From the NCBI GenBank assembly GCA_947179155.2, contig OX359265.1:58973540-59037539 (forward strand): a stretch of 64,000 nucleotides of DNA. Direction: 5' to 3'. This DNA is from Hedera helix (Eukaryota; Streptophyta; Magnoliopsida; Apiales; Araliaceae). Below the pieces are notes generated by a model, which was not told the DNA's origin, ran no database searches, and saw only the letters and a program-made list of their open reading frames with translations. Of this stretch, positions 26,437-39,069 are shown in pieces. The first letter of the stretch is position 1. Every line of letters starts with the position of its first letter. The translations under genes were made by a program, and so were the position numbers.

Positions 26437-26820
26437 TATTTGATTGGAACTTAATGCATCTGAATGGTTGAATCGGTCAGCTATTCAGTGCGTTTATTTA
26501 GGACTGAATGACTAAATTAATCATATTTTTTAGCTGAATGGTTAAATCTAATTTTTTTGGCTGAATGGTTAAGTCCCGGCTAAATAAAGTAAAAAAAAAA
26601 ATTAAAAATATTAAATAATATATTAAATAAATTTGAGATAAAATAATAAAAATATGTTATTCAGAAATTTCAGACATGTTAGTTATCAAACAACTTTTTT
26701 TATTCAGTATTCAGAAATTTATTTCATTTATATTACTTAAACATTTAGAACTATTTCATTCAGTTTTTATTAAACATTTAGAACTATTTCATTCAGTTTT
26801 TATTAAACATTTCCTAAATG
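26437..26820. mobile_element. MITE-like element with repeated CTGAATGGTTAA words
   Basis: The left side begins TTTGATTGGAACTTAATG and contains four copies of a CTGAATGGTTAAAT-type word. The right side (26675-26693) inverted reads TTTGATAACTAACATGTCTGAA, giving loose terminal inversion. It is followed by a 34-bp tandem duplication (ACATTTAGAACTATTTCATT...) at 26749-26815. Family type unclear. Confidence 0.5.
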
Positions 26821-28928
26821 AATATTAATATCAACATTTCTTATGGCACACAATAATACATGATTTTTATATTTATGCTGGTATCACTTCAATTTACTTA
26901 TTTAGAAATAAGGAGACATATTCCAATTATATTTGAGCAATTGCCGGTTGATTTGTCATTCACAATAAAAGTGAGCATGCTTTAATTATTTATTACTTAT
27001 GTTCACAAAATATATTTATTTACCTATCCAGATCCAGATTTTCATGTATTTATAGCATAATTAATTACACAAATAAACGTTAGCATATCAGTAACCTTTC
27101 TTTGTGGGACAAAACGATTAATTATAGTATCAAGCACACGATGATTGGTGTTGATAGAAAAACAAAAATAATGGATTACTCCTCCATAAATGGTTGATGT
27201 AAGAGTTTATGTATTTATTGTGCGCAAGTGTCACGTGGAGGTGTGCCGCGTGTAGGAGAGTATGCGGTGTACTACCAATGCGAATTGATAAGAGGGGGGC
27301 GTCTTTATCCATCCGCCCGCTGCCGTGACTGTGTGGTTTCTTTTTCCTCGAGAATCTCAATCATATTACATCATAGTAGTGGTACAAGTTACAACCAACC
27401 CCTACTTCTTCGTATACACAAACACATACTCGCCGTCGTGTGTATGCTAAAATTGATATGCATTTTCAAATAACAAAAATTTAATAAATACGGTGTGAGA
27501 TCTTTTATAATAAATTTTTATTATTAATTATTATTACCAGAAACATAATACACACACACATGTATATATTTTGTATCTGATAAGAAGAATTTTGTTATAA
27601 AAAATCTGAGATCAATAAATATTATTATATCCCAAAATTAGAGATATTTTTTATTCTGATTTTAGCAAAACAGCTATAATTATATAATATTATTAATTAT
27701 TATTTTTGTTAATTTTAATAATTAAATAAATTCGTATAACTTTAGAAATGATCATAAATAATTAGTCATAGAAAAAATAAGGCTCGTTTTTAAAAAATAA
27801 AAAATAAAAATAGCAAGTTGTTGGAGGAATGGAGAGAAGAATTCTTATTTCAACTCCGTATATAATATTTTTATTTTATTTTTCGAAGAACATGATGTTG
27901 AATTTTGAAATTATTTTCATCAACACTTTCTTTTTTTCAATTGAATTTAAATTTTTCAAAATTTTAATATTATAAAAAATAGTTAAACATAATGTTAATA
28001 AAGTTCTAATATATTTTTCTGTCAAAATTTTTAAATTACATACATATTGTCTCAAAAAAATGATTGGCTTGCTTTTGGTGGGTAGCCTATCATCATGTCC
28101 CTAATTTATTAATAATTTACTATAATGAAATTGTAAGCAATATACCTAACCTGGATATTAAAACTATAAAATACTTCAACCACATCTTTATTTATAGTCA
28201 TTTATTTCTCTCTCTCTTTCAGACAGGGACGAATCACATAGCAAATTATCGGTGGTCAATTGAACCACTAATTTTTTGTTTTGTTTTATAATATATAGAA
28301 AAAAAATTATATTATATATAAATTGACTATATTAAAATTTTATAATTTTTTTAATATATGAGGTCAAGTTAAAAATTTATAATTTTCTCACTTAAATCTC
28401 AATATATGCATATTAAAAAAATTTCTTAAACTAGTTAATAATTTATTTTATATTATTTTTTTTTAAATTAATTATTTATAAATAATTTATCTTTAAATAG
28501 TCTATTATGAGTCAATATGGTATATATATACATGCATATAAATATATAAAGAGTTAACAATTATTATATTATCATTGTAATCAAATTTATGTTTTATATA
28601 TCCAACTCAAAATAATAAAATTATTCAAAAAATTTATTAGAATATATATTTAAATTTTTATTGTATACTTTAGAAAGTATTCCCTGTGTCTCTTTTTATT
28701 TGTCTCTTTATTAGTTCATACTATTTTTTCATATTTTCACACGATAGATCTTATATATATAGTCTATAACGACGGTTAATCGTTGTTATATATTAATAGC
28801 GATACTTTTTATAAGAATTACCGTGTGAAAATATTAAAAAGTAATATAAAAATATCAATTTCTTATATAAATAGGCCTGTATGAACTCTTGCTTATGACT
28901 ATTTAATAGTCATTTTATTTTCCAGTAT
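26821..28928. other. Intergenic spacer
   Basis: No gene recognised. A GC-richer block at 27225-27345 stands out but has no readable product. 28222-28260 (CAGGGACGAATCACATAGC ... GTGGTCAATTGAACCAC) loosely recalls the hAT ends at 1985. 28680-28720 (TTCCCTGTGTCTCTTTTTAT) resembles a Stowaway-type end without a clear partner. Confidence 0.4.
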
Positions 28929-28933
28929 GAGTA

Positions 28934-31900
28934 TTGTAATGTCCTAGAATTTCCACATCTTTATTAATTAAATTATTAATTTAATTTCCAACGAGTTATT
29001 TTTTTCGAGATTATTTAAATCTTTTTATGTGATTAATTAATTATGTGATTAAATAATTATGTAATTAATTACTAAAATTAATTAAAGGGGGTCACTAATA
29101 GGTTATTAAATTAGTGAACAAACCCTAAAGTTTTAATATCAAATTAATTGATAAGTTTCCTATTAATTAAATATTCAATTAAATTGAATATAATGAGTGA
29201 ATTAAATATAATAAATTAATTAATATGATTATTAATTAATGTAAATAATGTGAAATATTAATAATAATATTTATTAGTCCAATTAGTAATTTAATACTAA
29301 TGGGTTAGAATATTTAATTATTTATTCAATTTAATTATTTATTTAATCATGGATTGAATAATTAATGTATAAATTATTAAATTAGCCCAACATGGGTCAA
29401 TTAGTAGCCCAAATGTAGAATAATAAAATTTGACAATTTAGTAGCCCAAACAATTTAATAGAAGCCCAATTGGTATTTTAAATTAAAGCCCAATGATTGG
29501 CCCACTTGAAAAATACTTAAATTAACTTATTAATTATTAAAAATGAAAATGTGTCAATAATTTTGGGACAATGAAAATGTCATCAGCCGACCATGTGCTT
29601 GGGAGGAGAGAGAAAATGAGTTTTTTTTTTTTTATTTTCTTTTATTTTTCATTTAATTAATATTAGGTTGCTTGTTTTGATTTTTGGGAAAGTCTTTTCC
29701 CACAAAATCCTCACCAACTAAGTATGGACTAGCTTTCTTGTGTAAGCTTCATTGCTATCTCATGATGGTAATTTTGATAGATATATATTTTATATATATC
29801 CAAATTGTAAGTATACTTACAATTTTGGAGCTTAAGTGAGTCATTTCTTCTTCTTCCATTTTTCAAGCTAGAGAGAGTTTGAGAGCAAAATATTTTGAGA
29901 GAGAGCAAGAGAAGGAGAAGGAGTGCTAAGCTAGTGCATGTCATCTTCTTTCATCACCTACTTTGGAAGAAAAAGAAAGATAGCCATTAAATCAAGGTAA
30001 TGGTTATTCTAAATCTAAGTTTTATTTTTAAATTAAATAATCATCATGCTTGTATAAACATATTAATATAGTTATTAATGTGTAGAGGTAATATTTATGC
30101 CATGCTTGAGTTTAATATGTTTGATTTGTATTTTGGTATATTTATATGCTAAAATATGTATTTAATAGTGTATAATCAAGTCTTGAAATATATGACCAAA
30201 AATATTTTTGTAAAACTTAGATTTGATGTTCTAATATTATAGAACATTAAATCATGAGAAAAACAAAGTTTGAATCACTCAAAATGGAGTTATACACAAA
30301 AAGTTATGATTTATAGTAGTTTGTGTGATGTAAAAATTTTTATAAAAAAATATTGATATTAAATCATGAAAAATTAATTTTTCATGTTATAAATTAATAT
30401 AAGGTGATTGGTAATTTTTTTGGATTTTTATTGAAGAGATAAAGATTTATTGAAGGTATAATTTTAATTAAAGTGTGTATAGCCGGAACTGTTCACATTC
30501 TGCTTGGAAGAAAAATTTTTAACACTGGCCGCGCAATGCGCGAGGTACTGTTCACCGAGGACGCGGTGCCAAACGACGTCGTTTGGCGTCCGTAGAAAAA
30601 TTCACTCCGCGCGTACGCGCGGAAGCCGTTTCCGGCTTTTCCAAAACGGCGTCGTTTTGACCCGTAAAACTGAAACGCGCGCCATGCGCGGTAATAAATT
30701 TTCGGCGAAATTACCAAAATGCCCCTCCGTGTTTTTCGTGGCGAAATTACTTTTCTGCCCTCGGATCAGTTTTCAACTTAATTACAGAATTGCCATCGGT
30801 CCGGTTTTTCAACTTATTTACGAAAATGCCATTCGGGTTAATTTTAATTAATTTAAATATTTGAAAATTAATTTAAAATTATAACAAAAATAATAATAAT
30901 ACAAAATAATATTGGAGAGGTTATTTTTCATTAAGTTTAATATTTAAATATTTGAAATATTAATCTAGTTAGCTAAACCATGGTTAAGTTAAATAAATTA
31001 TTATTATTTATTATTTAAAATGTTAATAATAAATAAAGGTAATAAATTAGCAATTATTATTTAATTCCTATTAAATAATAAGTAAAGAGAGATAAAATTT
31101 ATAAATTAATTATTTATTATTTAAATATTATTAAATAATAAATAAGGATAATTAAGTAATTAATTATTATTTAATTAGCATTAAATAACGATTAATGAAA
31201 ATTAAGTTATTAGATTAATAATTTATTATTTAATTTAAATAATAAATAAGAATGAATTGATTATTATTTAACCTTAAATAATAATTAAAATTAATTAAAT
31301 AATTAATTATTATTTAATTAACATTAAATAATAATTAAAGAGGATTAAGATTAGTAAACTATTATTTAATTTCCTTAATTAAATAATAAGTAAGGATAAT
31401 TACTTAGTTAATTATTGGTTGATTAAAATTAAATTAAAGAAGGTTAAAACTAAGTCAATAATTATTTATTATTTAATTATAATTAAATAATAAGTAAGTA
31501 CAATTAGTTATTATTTATTTTAAATAATAACTAGAGTTAATTAATTAATTTCTATTTAATCAAGATTAAATAGTAATTAAAAAGAGATTGAGTTAATAAA
31601 ATAAATTGAATTTAATTAAACAATTATAATAAGTTGTTTAAAGGTTTAATAAGTGTCCAACACTTAAGAAAAATATTTTCTAACTTATTAAATTATTAAC
31701 CTAAAGTGATTAAGGGTCTATAAGGTTAATAATATTGTTTTGACTAATGTCAATTATGTGTTAGTACTTATGTGTGGTAAATAAGTTCAGTATTAAGCGT
31801 ATAGTTATGTAAATACGCCGTACTAATTATTAGACCGACTTTATTAAATGTTAGGTCTTTCAAAGCAAGTTAGTTAAAGCTAGACAATTATTGTAGCTGA

Positions 31901-32868
31901 GCAGACAGGCAAGTTCTCTAACCCTACTCAATTATTATTGTTGAACAAGTTTCCATACTTGTATTTATTGTTAAAGCTTGAAGTGGTTTAATTATCGAAA
32001 ATTATTCCACATCCATATTGTTTATACAATCGCACTTAGTGCATTTGAAGCTTGTTAGTTCTTGATTCACGAACTGTATTAAAAATGTCTGAAGCTAATA
32101 GTTCAGCTAGACATTTCGTTTCTAAATTCAATAACTTGAATACTTTTAAAAGCTTATCCAAACCATTGTTGGGTGCGGATTTCTTATATTAAGACTGAGA
32201 TTTGAACAACCCTAAATTAGGGGATTTTGTGTCGGGAAACCGATTTTGGCGCCAGTGACTAAATGTAATGCATATACAGCGGGTTGAATAGGCTGATCCC
32301 CTTGAAAACCAAACAACTCAAAGGGTCGGAGGAAACTCTATTGTACCCTCGTTAGTTCAGGGTCCTTGGTGACCACTCAGCATTTTAAGATTCAAATAGT
32401 CTGTTTATTAAAATTTGAATCTTGTTTCATTCACAATTGTTATATCTATTGTTGAATCATTATTGATATTTCTCATTCATTCATGATATATTAAATCTCC
32501 ATGATTGTTCTAAACTTGCTGAGCAAACTAGTTGCTCATTCTTGTTATATCATGAACCATTTTTCAGATAGACCCGATTGCTCGAAGAAGGATAAGGGAA
32601 AAGGAAAAGCCCGAGATTAAGTTAGCTTATGCATGCTAATTAGATATTTAAATATGTATTTACTGTTGAAGAACCTTTTGTAATTCCTTATGATAGGAAC
32701 TGTTTTTATGTTAAGGTTGGTAGACCCTGGTATTGTAACCTTTTGAAGGGAACCAATATGTATTATTCCGCGATATTTAAATCCAATGTATGTATTTAAT
32801 TGTTAGTAATGTGTTGAATAGTGAGAACCAAACTCGAGGTTATGGAACCCGGATTTGGGGTCGTCACA
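28934..32868. mobile_element. Solo LTR of a long-LTR retrotransposon, 3935 bp
   Basis: The element begins TGTAATGTCCTAGAATTTCC and ends GGGGTCGTCACA, i.e. TG...CA, and is flanked by a perfect 5-bp duplication AGTAT (28929-28933 and 32869-32873). No gag-pol reading frame is present and the first few hundred bases do not recur near the right end, so it is a single LTR, not a full element. Ends of this kind (TGTAAyGTCC ... GGGTCGTCACA) fit Ty3-type elements with very long LTRs. A GC-rich, CpG-rich island lies at 30525-30760 in otherwise AT-rich sequence; 30850-31640 is built of TTAATTATTATTTAA-like repeats. Confidence 0.8.
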
Positions 32869-32873
32869 AGTAT

Positions 32874-33443
32874 ACTCCTTACCGTAAAAATAGTATATTT
32901 ATAAATGTTAAAATGCATTTCATTTAATATTTATCACTGCAATAATAAATTAGCATTTTATTAATGATGACATGGTAAAAGTTTATGATGTCAAACATCA
33001 CGGTACAATATCATTTGATATTCCTATTAATAAAACAATAATTATTTTTGTATAATAAATAATTCTTATAAATAAAAACTTTTTTTCTCTAAAATAAAAG
33101 TATATAATTGTTGTTTGATAACTCTCTACAAATATTTTTAAAAAACAGATATTTGGGTTTTTGGAAACACTTTTGGATGAAACAATTTTTTTTTGCTTTT
33201 GACTCTATTACCATTATCTAAATTACAAAATTATCCTTAAATTGTTACAAATAAATAAAATCTCATACCAAGCTCTTATTTAAATTTGTCATTGTTACTT
33301 TTAAAAGCACACAACTTTAATTTTTTTATAAATTATTATTTGTCAAAAACTCTACATTTAAAAGTGTTTTATCTCACATCACCATACCATACATCTCCTC
33401 CAAACATAATCCAAATGCTTTCTTTCGACATTAGAAGTAAGCT

Positions 33444-33490
<47 letters not shown>
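32874..33490. other. Spacer with TA tract
   Basis: AT-rich with no gene. A TA microsatellite at 33446-33492 abuts the next element. Confidence 0.6.
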
Positions 33491-33496
<6 letters not shown>

Positions 33497-33728
33497 ACGG
33501 TTCAAAAGTATACTTCTTAAATAACATACCTCTTTAAGTAGCATACCTTTATCAAAACGACGTCGTTTTGAAGAGTTTTTTATTACATTTTCGTAAATAA
33601 AAGAAAAACAAGTGAGATTGTAGAATGTCACATCTTCTTTTAATATTATTTTTATATAAAAAAAATCAAAACATATTCGTTTTGATAAAAGTATACTATT
33701 CAAGAGGTATGTTTTAATCCGCCTTTAT
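33491..33728. mobile_element. MITE flanked by TA tracts
   Basis: The left end reads ATAAGGACGGTTCAAAAGTA and the right end inverted ATAAAGGCGGATTAAAACAT. Both arms carry GTATACTT and CATACCTC words, and a perfect palindrome CAAAACGACGTCGTTTTG lies at 33553-33570. TA repeats on both sides fit insertion at TA, but the duplication cannot be resolved there. Confidence 0.6.
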
Positions 33729-33825
33729 ATATATATATATATATATGACCACATTTTGTTTTTATATTGTTGTCCCGTTTACTATATATTGAGCACACAA
33801 ACAATAAAAATAGTGACATGCTTAT

Positions 33826-33975
33826 AAATTTTGGGAATTGATATTTTCACAAGTGAAAATGTTAATTTCACAAATTCCTTTTTTACATAGGGATGAACCC
33901 ATTTATTATTCATGTAAAGAGAAACTTGTGAAATTAATACTTTAACTTATAAAAATATCAATTCCCTAAATTTTT
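33826..33975. mobile_element. Short palindromic MITE
   Basis: The left arm reads AAATTTTGGGAATTGATATT ... TTAATTTCACAA and the right arm TTGTGAAATTAAT ... ATATCAATTCCCTAAATTTT. That is an inverted repeat of about 50 bp with a 50-bp centre. No coding content. Confidence 0.65.
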
Positions 33976-34333
33976 GCTCAAATCTAGCTGCTTGCATAAA
34001 CCGAAAAAATGAAACCCAAAAGTAAAGAGAAGTCTTTCTCACGTGTTGTACCCTCCAGTATTGACCTACTGATCTATCTCAATTGTTGGAACAAAATGGA
34101 CCGCTTTCGTGTGTATATATGATGGAGGAAATGTGTCGAGATCAAATTCGTTTACCCTTGAATCTGACCAATGGACCGTACCTTTACCAGGCAAATATTG
34201 CTTCGTGGGTTCCGTTGTTTGGATTTGTTCAATTAGTTTAGCCTTTACCCTGCATAATCCTGCATTCTTTGGAAAATTGTATATATAAAATAAATAAAAT
34301 GTGCTTTAGGCAATTATCTTCATTTCACCTACT

Positions 34334-34821
34334 TGTTAGGATGAATATTTCGCTAAGCCTGGTCTGGTAAATATATGATGGGTCAGGCCCAACGGACCAT
34401 CGGCTTGGCGAATTCTTATGAGGACTCCTAAGTCCAATAGGCTTGGGATAGGCCCCTGACCAATCTGGACTGTGGTTGTTTACTATATCTAATCCGAATT
34501 AGAATAGGAGTCAGGTTCTTAGATGGTTTAGGAGATTACCTTCCTATTCAGACTATACCACGTTGAGGGACAATCCTAAAAGGAATTGGTAAGAGTCAGG
34601 TATGCACTTTAAATACCCAGTCAATGATGGAGGAAAGGGTTACGCACACATACACTTTACTACTATACAAAATACTTGGACCTCCATTGTTGACCTTTCT
34701 TAGAACCTTCACTAACTCTTACACCGGAGGAGTCCACCAACGGCCCCAGCCGTTAGGACTTTTGTGCAGGTATCTTATCCGGACGGCCAGCAGGACAGCC
34801 GGACAAAACCAGGCGTCAACA
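34334..34821. mobile_element. Solo LTR, 488 bp
   Basis: It begins TGTTAGGATGAATATTTCGC and ends GGCGTCAACA, with a perfect 5-bp duplication CTACT on both sides (34329-34333 and 34822-34826). The second half has the usual R-U5 look: a TTTAAATACC box near 34608 and a GC-richer 3' part. The open frame at 34624-34863 is chance. Confidence 0.85.
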
Positions 34822-34837
34822 CTACTCATTCCCATTT

Positions 34838-35088
34838 ATGTTACGTTTGGATTAAAAAAATAAAATGACCCATTTTTATAAAATAAAAAAAATAATTATA
34901 TTTAATTATTCTATTATAATCGAATGGATCATTTTCATCTATTCTAATTTTATAAATTTTATTATTTCAAGAAAAGTATGAAATGACTCATTTCAATTAA
35001 AATAGAATAAAACATTCCACTTTTTATTCTATTTTTTATTCTATTTTATTTTTTCACTCATTTTATTATATTAATTTAAATATAACAT
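34838..35088. mobile_element. MITE of the ATGTTACGTTTGGATTA family, copy 1
   Basis: The left end is ATGTTACGTTTGGATTAAAA. The right end read inverted is ATGTTATATTTAAATTAATA. The interior repeats AAATGAC/ATTTTATT words in both orientations. It lies 16 bp from the 488-bp solo LTR. A second copy of the family, split by an LTR, is at 55418-57661. Confidence 0.65.
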
Positions 35089-35301
35089 TATTTTTATAAT
35101 TAACCTCAATTTCAGTGGGAATGGTCGAAGATATTGGTTACCAAACAAATATATAGTTACTTAATTTGAATCATTACTAAAAATTTCATAATCACTTTAA
35201 CAATAAGCAAGCCTGACAAAGTCGGTCGTGGATTCCCCGACAAAATTTCTCACGTGCTATTTAGTTTTTCACGATCAATTAATATTATCATCGCATTTAT
35301 T

Positions 35302-35602
35302 TAGGGCGTGGGTAAAGATGTGCATTTGAAACATTTTTTTGAACCGGTCCGAATTCAGTTTAGGACAAAAAAATTGATTTCGATATATTTTTTTATAATT
35401 CGGTAAATGTCAAATCGTACAAGTTATATTTATTTTTTTATTATTATTAATAAATAAATAATAATAATTATTATTATTATTATATTAATTTTTGATAATT
35501 TTTATCAGTACCGAAGCGATTTATCGGTTCGATATGTTAGTCCAATCGACAGCGGTATTTGATTTCGATACTGATCCGATTTGGGCCACTTAAACACCCC
35601 TA
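35302..35602. mobile_element. hAT-like MITE remnant
   Basis: Left TAGGGCGTGGGTAAAG, right inverted TTAGGGGTGTTTAAGTGG. The interior contains GAACCGGTCCGAATT and ACCGAAGCGATTTATCGGT, as in the MITE at 10786-11092. No clear 8-bp duplication, so the ends may be eroded. Confidence 0.5.
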
Positions 35603-35639
35603 AGTGTAAGGGACTATAATAGCAGCGAGGGCTCTAAAA

Positions 35640-37480
35640 ACATAAAAATTATAGGAACATTTATATTTTCTAGTATATTTTTTAAAAAAATTACAAAAAA
35701 GTGCATTTAAAAAATATTTACAGAATTAATACATTTTTAATATTTTATTTACAACAAAAGTGAATCTAGATTATTTCATATAAATGTTTCTCTGTTAGCC
35801 AACTTCTTTGATGAAGATTCTGCTCTGGCCAAGAATCAAGCTCCTCTTTCACAAACAAAGCATAATGTCCTACTCCTCCTCCTCCATTTCTGAAACAACA
35901 TCTAGAGAGAGAAAGTGAGAGAAATAACATCTAGAGAGAGAAAGTGACAAGAAACTTTTTAAAAAGGCCCAACCTTTTCAAAAATCAATTCAACCATCAA
36001 ATCCCTCCATTTATATACATTTCTCCTATTTTTCTGTTCCTTTTTTGTGCATGTAAAGGGACGGGATGAACACGAAGCAAAAGCGATTGTAGAGACGAAG
36101 GCTAGAACGAAAATACTGCACCGCAACTCATCAGGGCTTTGTTTCTAAGTTTTCAGACGCCGCTACTTCGTTTGGTTACTGTTATATACTGATTTGGTTA
36201 CTGTTATATTCTGATTTGATTACCTTGGTCTGAAGGTTTGGCAACCAACTGTAAATACGTATATTCAAATGGTTATGAAGCAATGGTTGGGTCGGAGAGA
36301 GAAGCTGAGTTTTGTTGGTTGAAAAATGGACGATGACTCCACTGCTCGCATTCTTCTTCATGCGTCCTCAAGGACCTCGATATGAAGATATGTTAGCGAT
36401 TGCAGAGGCCAATGCTGGAACGAAAATACTGCACTGCAACTCATTAGGGCTCTGTTTCTAAGTTTTCAGACGTCGCTGCTTCGTTTGGTTACTGTTATAT
36501 TCTGATTTTGTTACTGTTATGCGTACTCCCTCAATGACCTCGATATGAAGATATGTTGAATTTGATTTGGGGTTTTGCGTTTTTAAAATCTGAGAATGTT
36601 TGTAAACTCTACACCTACAATTGATAACCAAACCTACATACCAAACTTGCAGTTTTTTCACCTCCACACTTGCAGTTTTTTCATAATGCAATTGGTAACC
36701 AAACCTTTATATCAAGGTAACCAAACATTCATACCAAGGTAACCAAACTTTCATACTAATGTAACCAATCTACCATCACACTTGCAGTTTTTTCATAGTG
36801 CAGTTAGTAGCCAAACCTTCATACTAAGGTAACCGATTCAATTTTATTAGGCTACCAATTTTTTTTGAACATGATGCAGTTGGTAGCCAAACCTTCATAC
36901 CAATGTAACCAATTCAGTTTTATTAAGTTGCCAATTTATTTTGAATGTAATGCAGTTGGTAGTCAAACCTCCATGCGGTTGGTTGCCAAACCTTCATTTT
37001 ATCCTACACCTCAAAAATTAGTTTAGCAATACATGGCAGAAAAAGAAGAAGAAGCATAGTTTAAGTTATAACCCAACATGATAACAATGTGCGGCTGCTA
37101 TTATTTTGTTTTGCTACTGCTGTACTGCTTCGTTTCTTCTTTCCTGTATGGCTAATCTGTTGTGGTGTTGCCGGGTGGTAGCTTCGCTGCTTGTATCGTG
37201 GTTGCCACTGAACTCTGCCATTGCATTGCAGCTCTGATGGATCCAAGTTGCTGCATCGATCTGCTATGAAGCTATGAAAGGAGAGAGGAACTGAGAAGGA
37301 GATGAGAGAAAAACAGAGAGAGAAAAGTAGAGTTTGTTAATTTGAAGGTTTCCTTATTTATTTAAAACTGAATGATCTGATGTGTTTATTATGTTGTACT
37401 TTTTTTAAAATTATTTTATAGTTGCACTAATCTTGTAATTAATTTCTAAATGTTGTATAGTTCTGTAAAGATCTCAAAAT
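35640..37480. mobile_element. Putative non-autonomous DNA element with GGTAACCAAAC repeats
   Basis: The sequences near 35690-35745 (ATTACAAAAAAGTGCATTTA) and, inverted, near 37400-37450 (ATTACAAGATTAGTGCAACT) suggest terminal inverted repeats about 80 bp long. Inside are a 312-bp-spaced direct repeat (AACGAAAATACTGCACYGCA at 36111 and 36419) and, at 36640-37000, many degenerate copies of GGTAACCAAACCTTCATACC. Short open frames have no recognisable domain. Class uncertain. Confidence 0.45.
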
Positions 37481-37606
37481 TATATGCGTCCAAATCCTTT
37501 CCCATAAGTGACCACGTGCAAATAATTACTCCATAAAAACATGCTTACAAGGCTTAGCCTGTACCGGTAGATTAAAAAATAAAAGGGCCATGCACCTGGC
37601 CAAGGA

Positions 37607-37731
37607 AAAATTATTCTATACTCATAGAGTAAGTGAACAATATGCTCCCTCTCTCACATGCCTATAGGGTTCATAGGTATGTGAGGGAGAAAATATACTG
37701 TTCACTTACCCCAGAAAATAATATATTAATA
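37607..37731. mobile_element. Hairpin MITE, relative of 21829-21982
   Basis: The arms read AAGTGAACAATATGCTCCCT ... CTCACATGCCTATAGG and CATAGGTATGTGAGGGAG ... ACTGTTCACTTA, an inverted repeat with almost no loop. Base-by-base order (ATTATTC, CTC.GAG, GTGAA.A, TATGCTCC, CTCACATGC, TAT.GGG) follows the CID-intron copy. Confidence 0.7.
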
Positions 37732-38115
37732 GAGTATATATGATATATATTATTATATATTTATAATGTATATTATTATACATTAAATATATTTTATATT
37801 ATTATTATACCATACAATAAATATATTTAATATATACTATGATATTTTTTAATATGTATTATATTTATTTTATATTATAATATATAAAATAATATATATC
37901 ATATTATATTTGTTTTATATTATATTATATTATAATTATATACATAAATATAACATATAATATTATATATATTAGTGTACATTATATTTAATTTATATTA
38001 TATTATAGTAATCGTATAATATTATATATGAATATATGACTATATAATAGTATTATATTATATATTAATATAGTATTATAGTATTAATATATATTATACT
38101 TATTTTGAATTATTT

Positions 38116-38146
<31 letters not shown>

Positions 38147-38635
38147 GTATATAGTTAAAGATATTTTAATTATTTTATTATATTTTATTTTAATATAATT
38201 TTTAAATAATATATCAAATTAATAAATAAATTATTCAATTTTAATTTTATTATAATCTAATTTTAATTGCAAGCATTATTATTTACTCCGTTCAAAACAA
38301 ATCCATCCAATGAAATGCCGTGTGAAAGTTATATATTAAATAAAATTTACTTTCGCAAGATGCTTGATGGTCACGCACAAGAAACATACAACAGCTTGAT
38401 ATTAATGCGACACCTCAACAAAGTGAACGCATATTTTAGAACGAAAAGATCTCCACCGTCCGTTTAAAAAGTCCTAAATCACGATTCAACCCTTCACTCA
38501 ATATAAGTTGGAGGAAAAATTAGAGCAATCTATTTATATTCGGCCCAGCCATTTATCAAATCTAGAAGAATCAGGTAACACTCTCAATTCTGTGCTGTGT
38601 ATTAGTTTACAATTTCATCTTGATATCTAACGTGA
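37732..38635. other. AT-rich spacer and SR34A upstream region
   Basis: 37732-38270 is almost pure A/T built of ATATT/TATTAT words. 38270-38635 has normal composition and is probably SR34A promoter. Nothing else recognised. Confidence 0.5.
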
Positions 38636-38670
38636 TATTCATATGTAAAGGGAGATTGCGAGAAAGAGAA

Positions 38671-38679
38671 AAACCCTAG
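38671..38679 (+). promoter_or_regulatory. Telo-box upstream of SR34A
   Basis: AAACCCTAG, the telo-box typical of promoters or leaders of plant translation and RNA-processing genes. It lies in a GC-richer block that probably forms the first non-coding exon, with a possible donor at about 38759 (TCCG|GTATTG). Confidence 0.45.
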
Positions 38680-38903
38680 TTCGGATATTCGGCGTAGACA
38701 GTCCGAGGAAGGTGCATCTAATCGTTGAGTGCAGCCATTTGAGCGCTGTCTCAGTTCCGGTATTGACTTCAATCAACATTCGTGTTTTGTTTATGTTTGT
38801 GTTTGTAAATTTTATAATGTGATTTCTCTCTTTGGATTTTTGATTATGTATTGTATATGCACGTCCAGTTTTCAATTTTGAAGGGAACCTTCAATTTTTT
38901 TGT

Positions 38904-39069
38904 GGGCTTTACTTGAATGAGTTGTGGTAATTTAAAGTTACCAATGTTTATATCAAATTGTTATATCCATCAAGTTCATATGTTTTTTGGGGGCTTTACT
39001 TGAATGAGTTGTGGTAATTTAAAGTTACCAATGTTTATATCACATTGTTATATCCATCAAGTTCATATG
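38904..39069. repeat. Tandem duplication, 87-bp unit
   Basis: GGGCTTTACTTGAATGAGTT at 38904 recurs at 38991 with near-identical following sequence through TTCATATG. It lies in the probable SR34A leader intron. Confidence 0.85.

Noticed and set aside
28680..28930. Possible Stowaway MITE (TTCCCTGTGTCTCTTTTTAT)
   Set aside because: No inverted partner end or TA duplication found in the following few hundred bases.
30493..30851. Open frames on both strands in the GC island of the long LTR
   Set aside because: Length is explained by low stop frequency in GC-rich DNA; no recognisable protein motif.
33286..33703. Open frames ending in YIYIYI repeats
   Set aside because: Products of the TA microsatellite; the same artefact occurs at 685-993 and 41352-41597.
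36640..37000. Possible CRISPR-like array of spaced repeats
   Set aside because: Repeats are degenerate, unevenly spaced and on both strands; the DNA is a plant nuclear genome.
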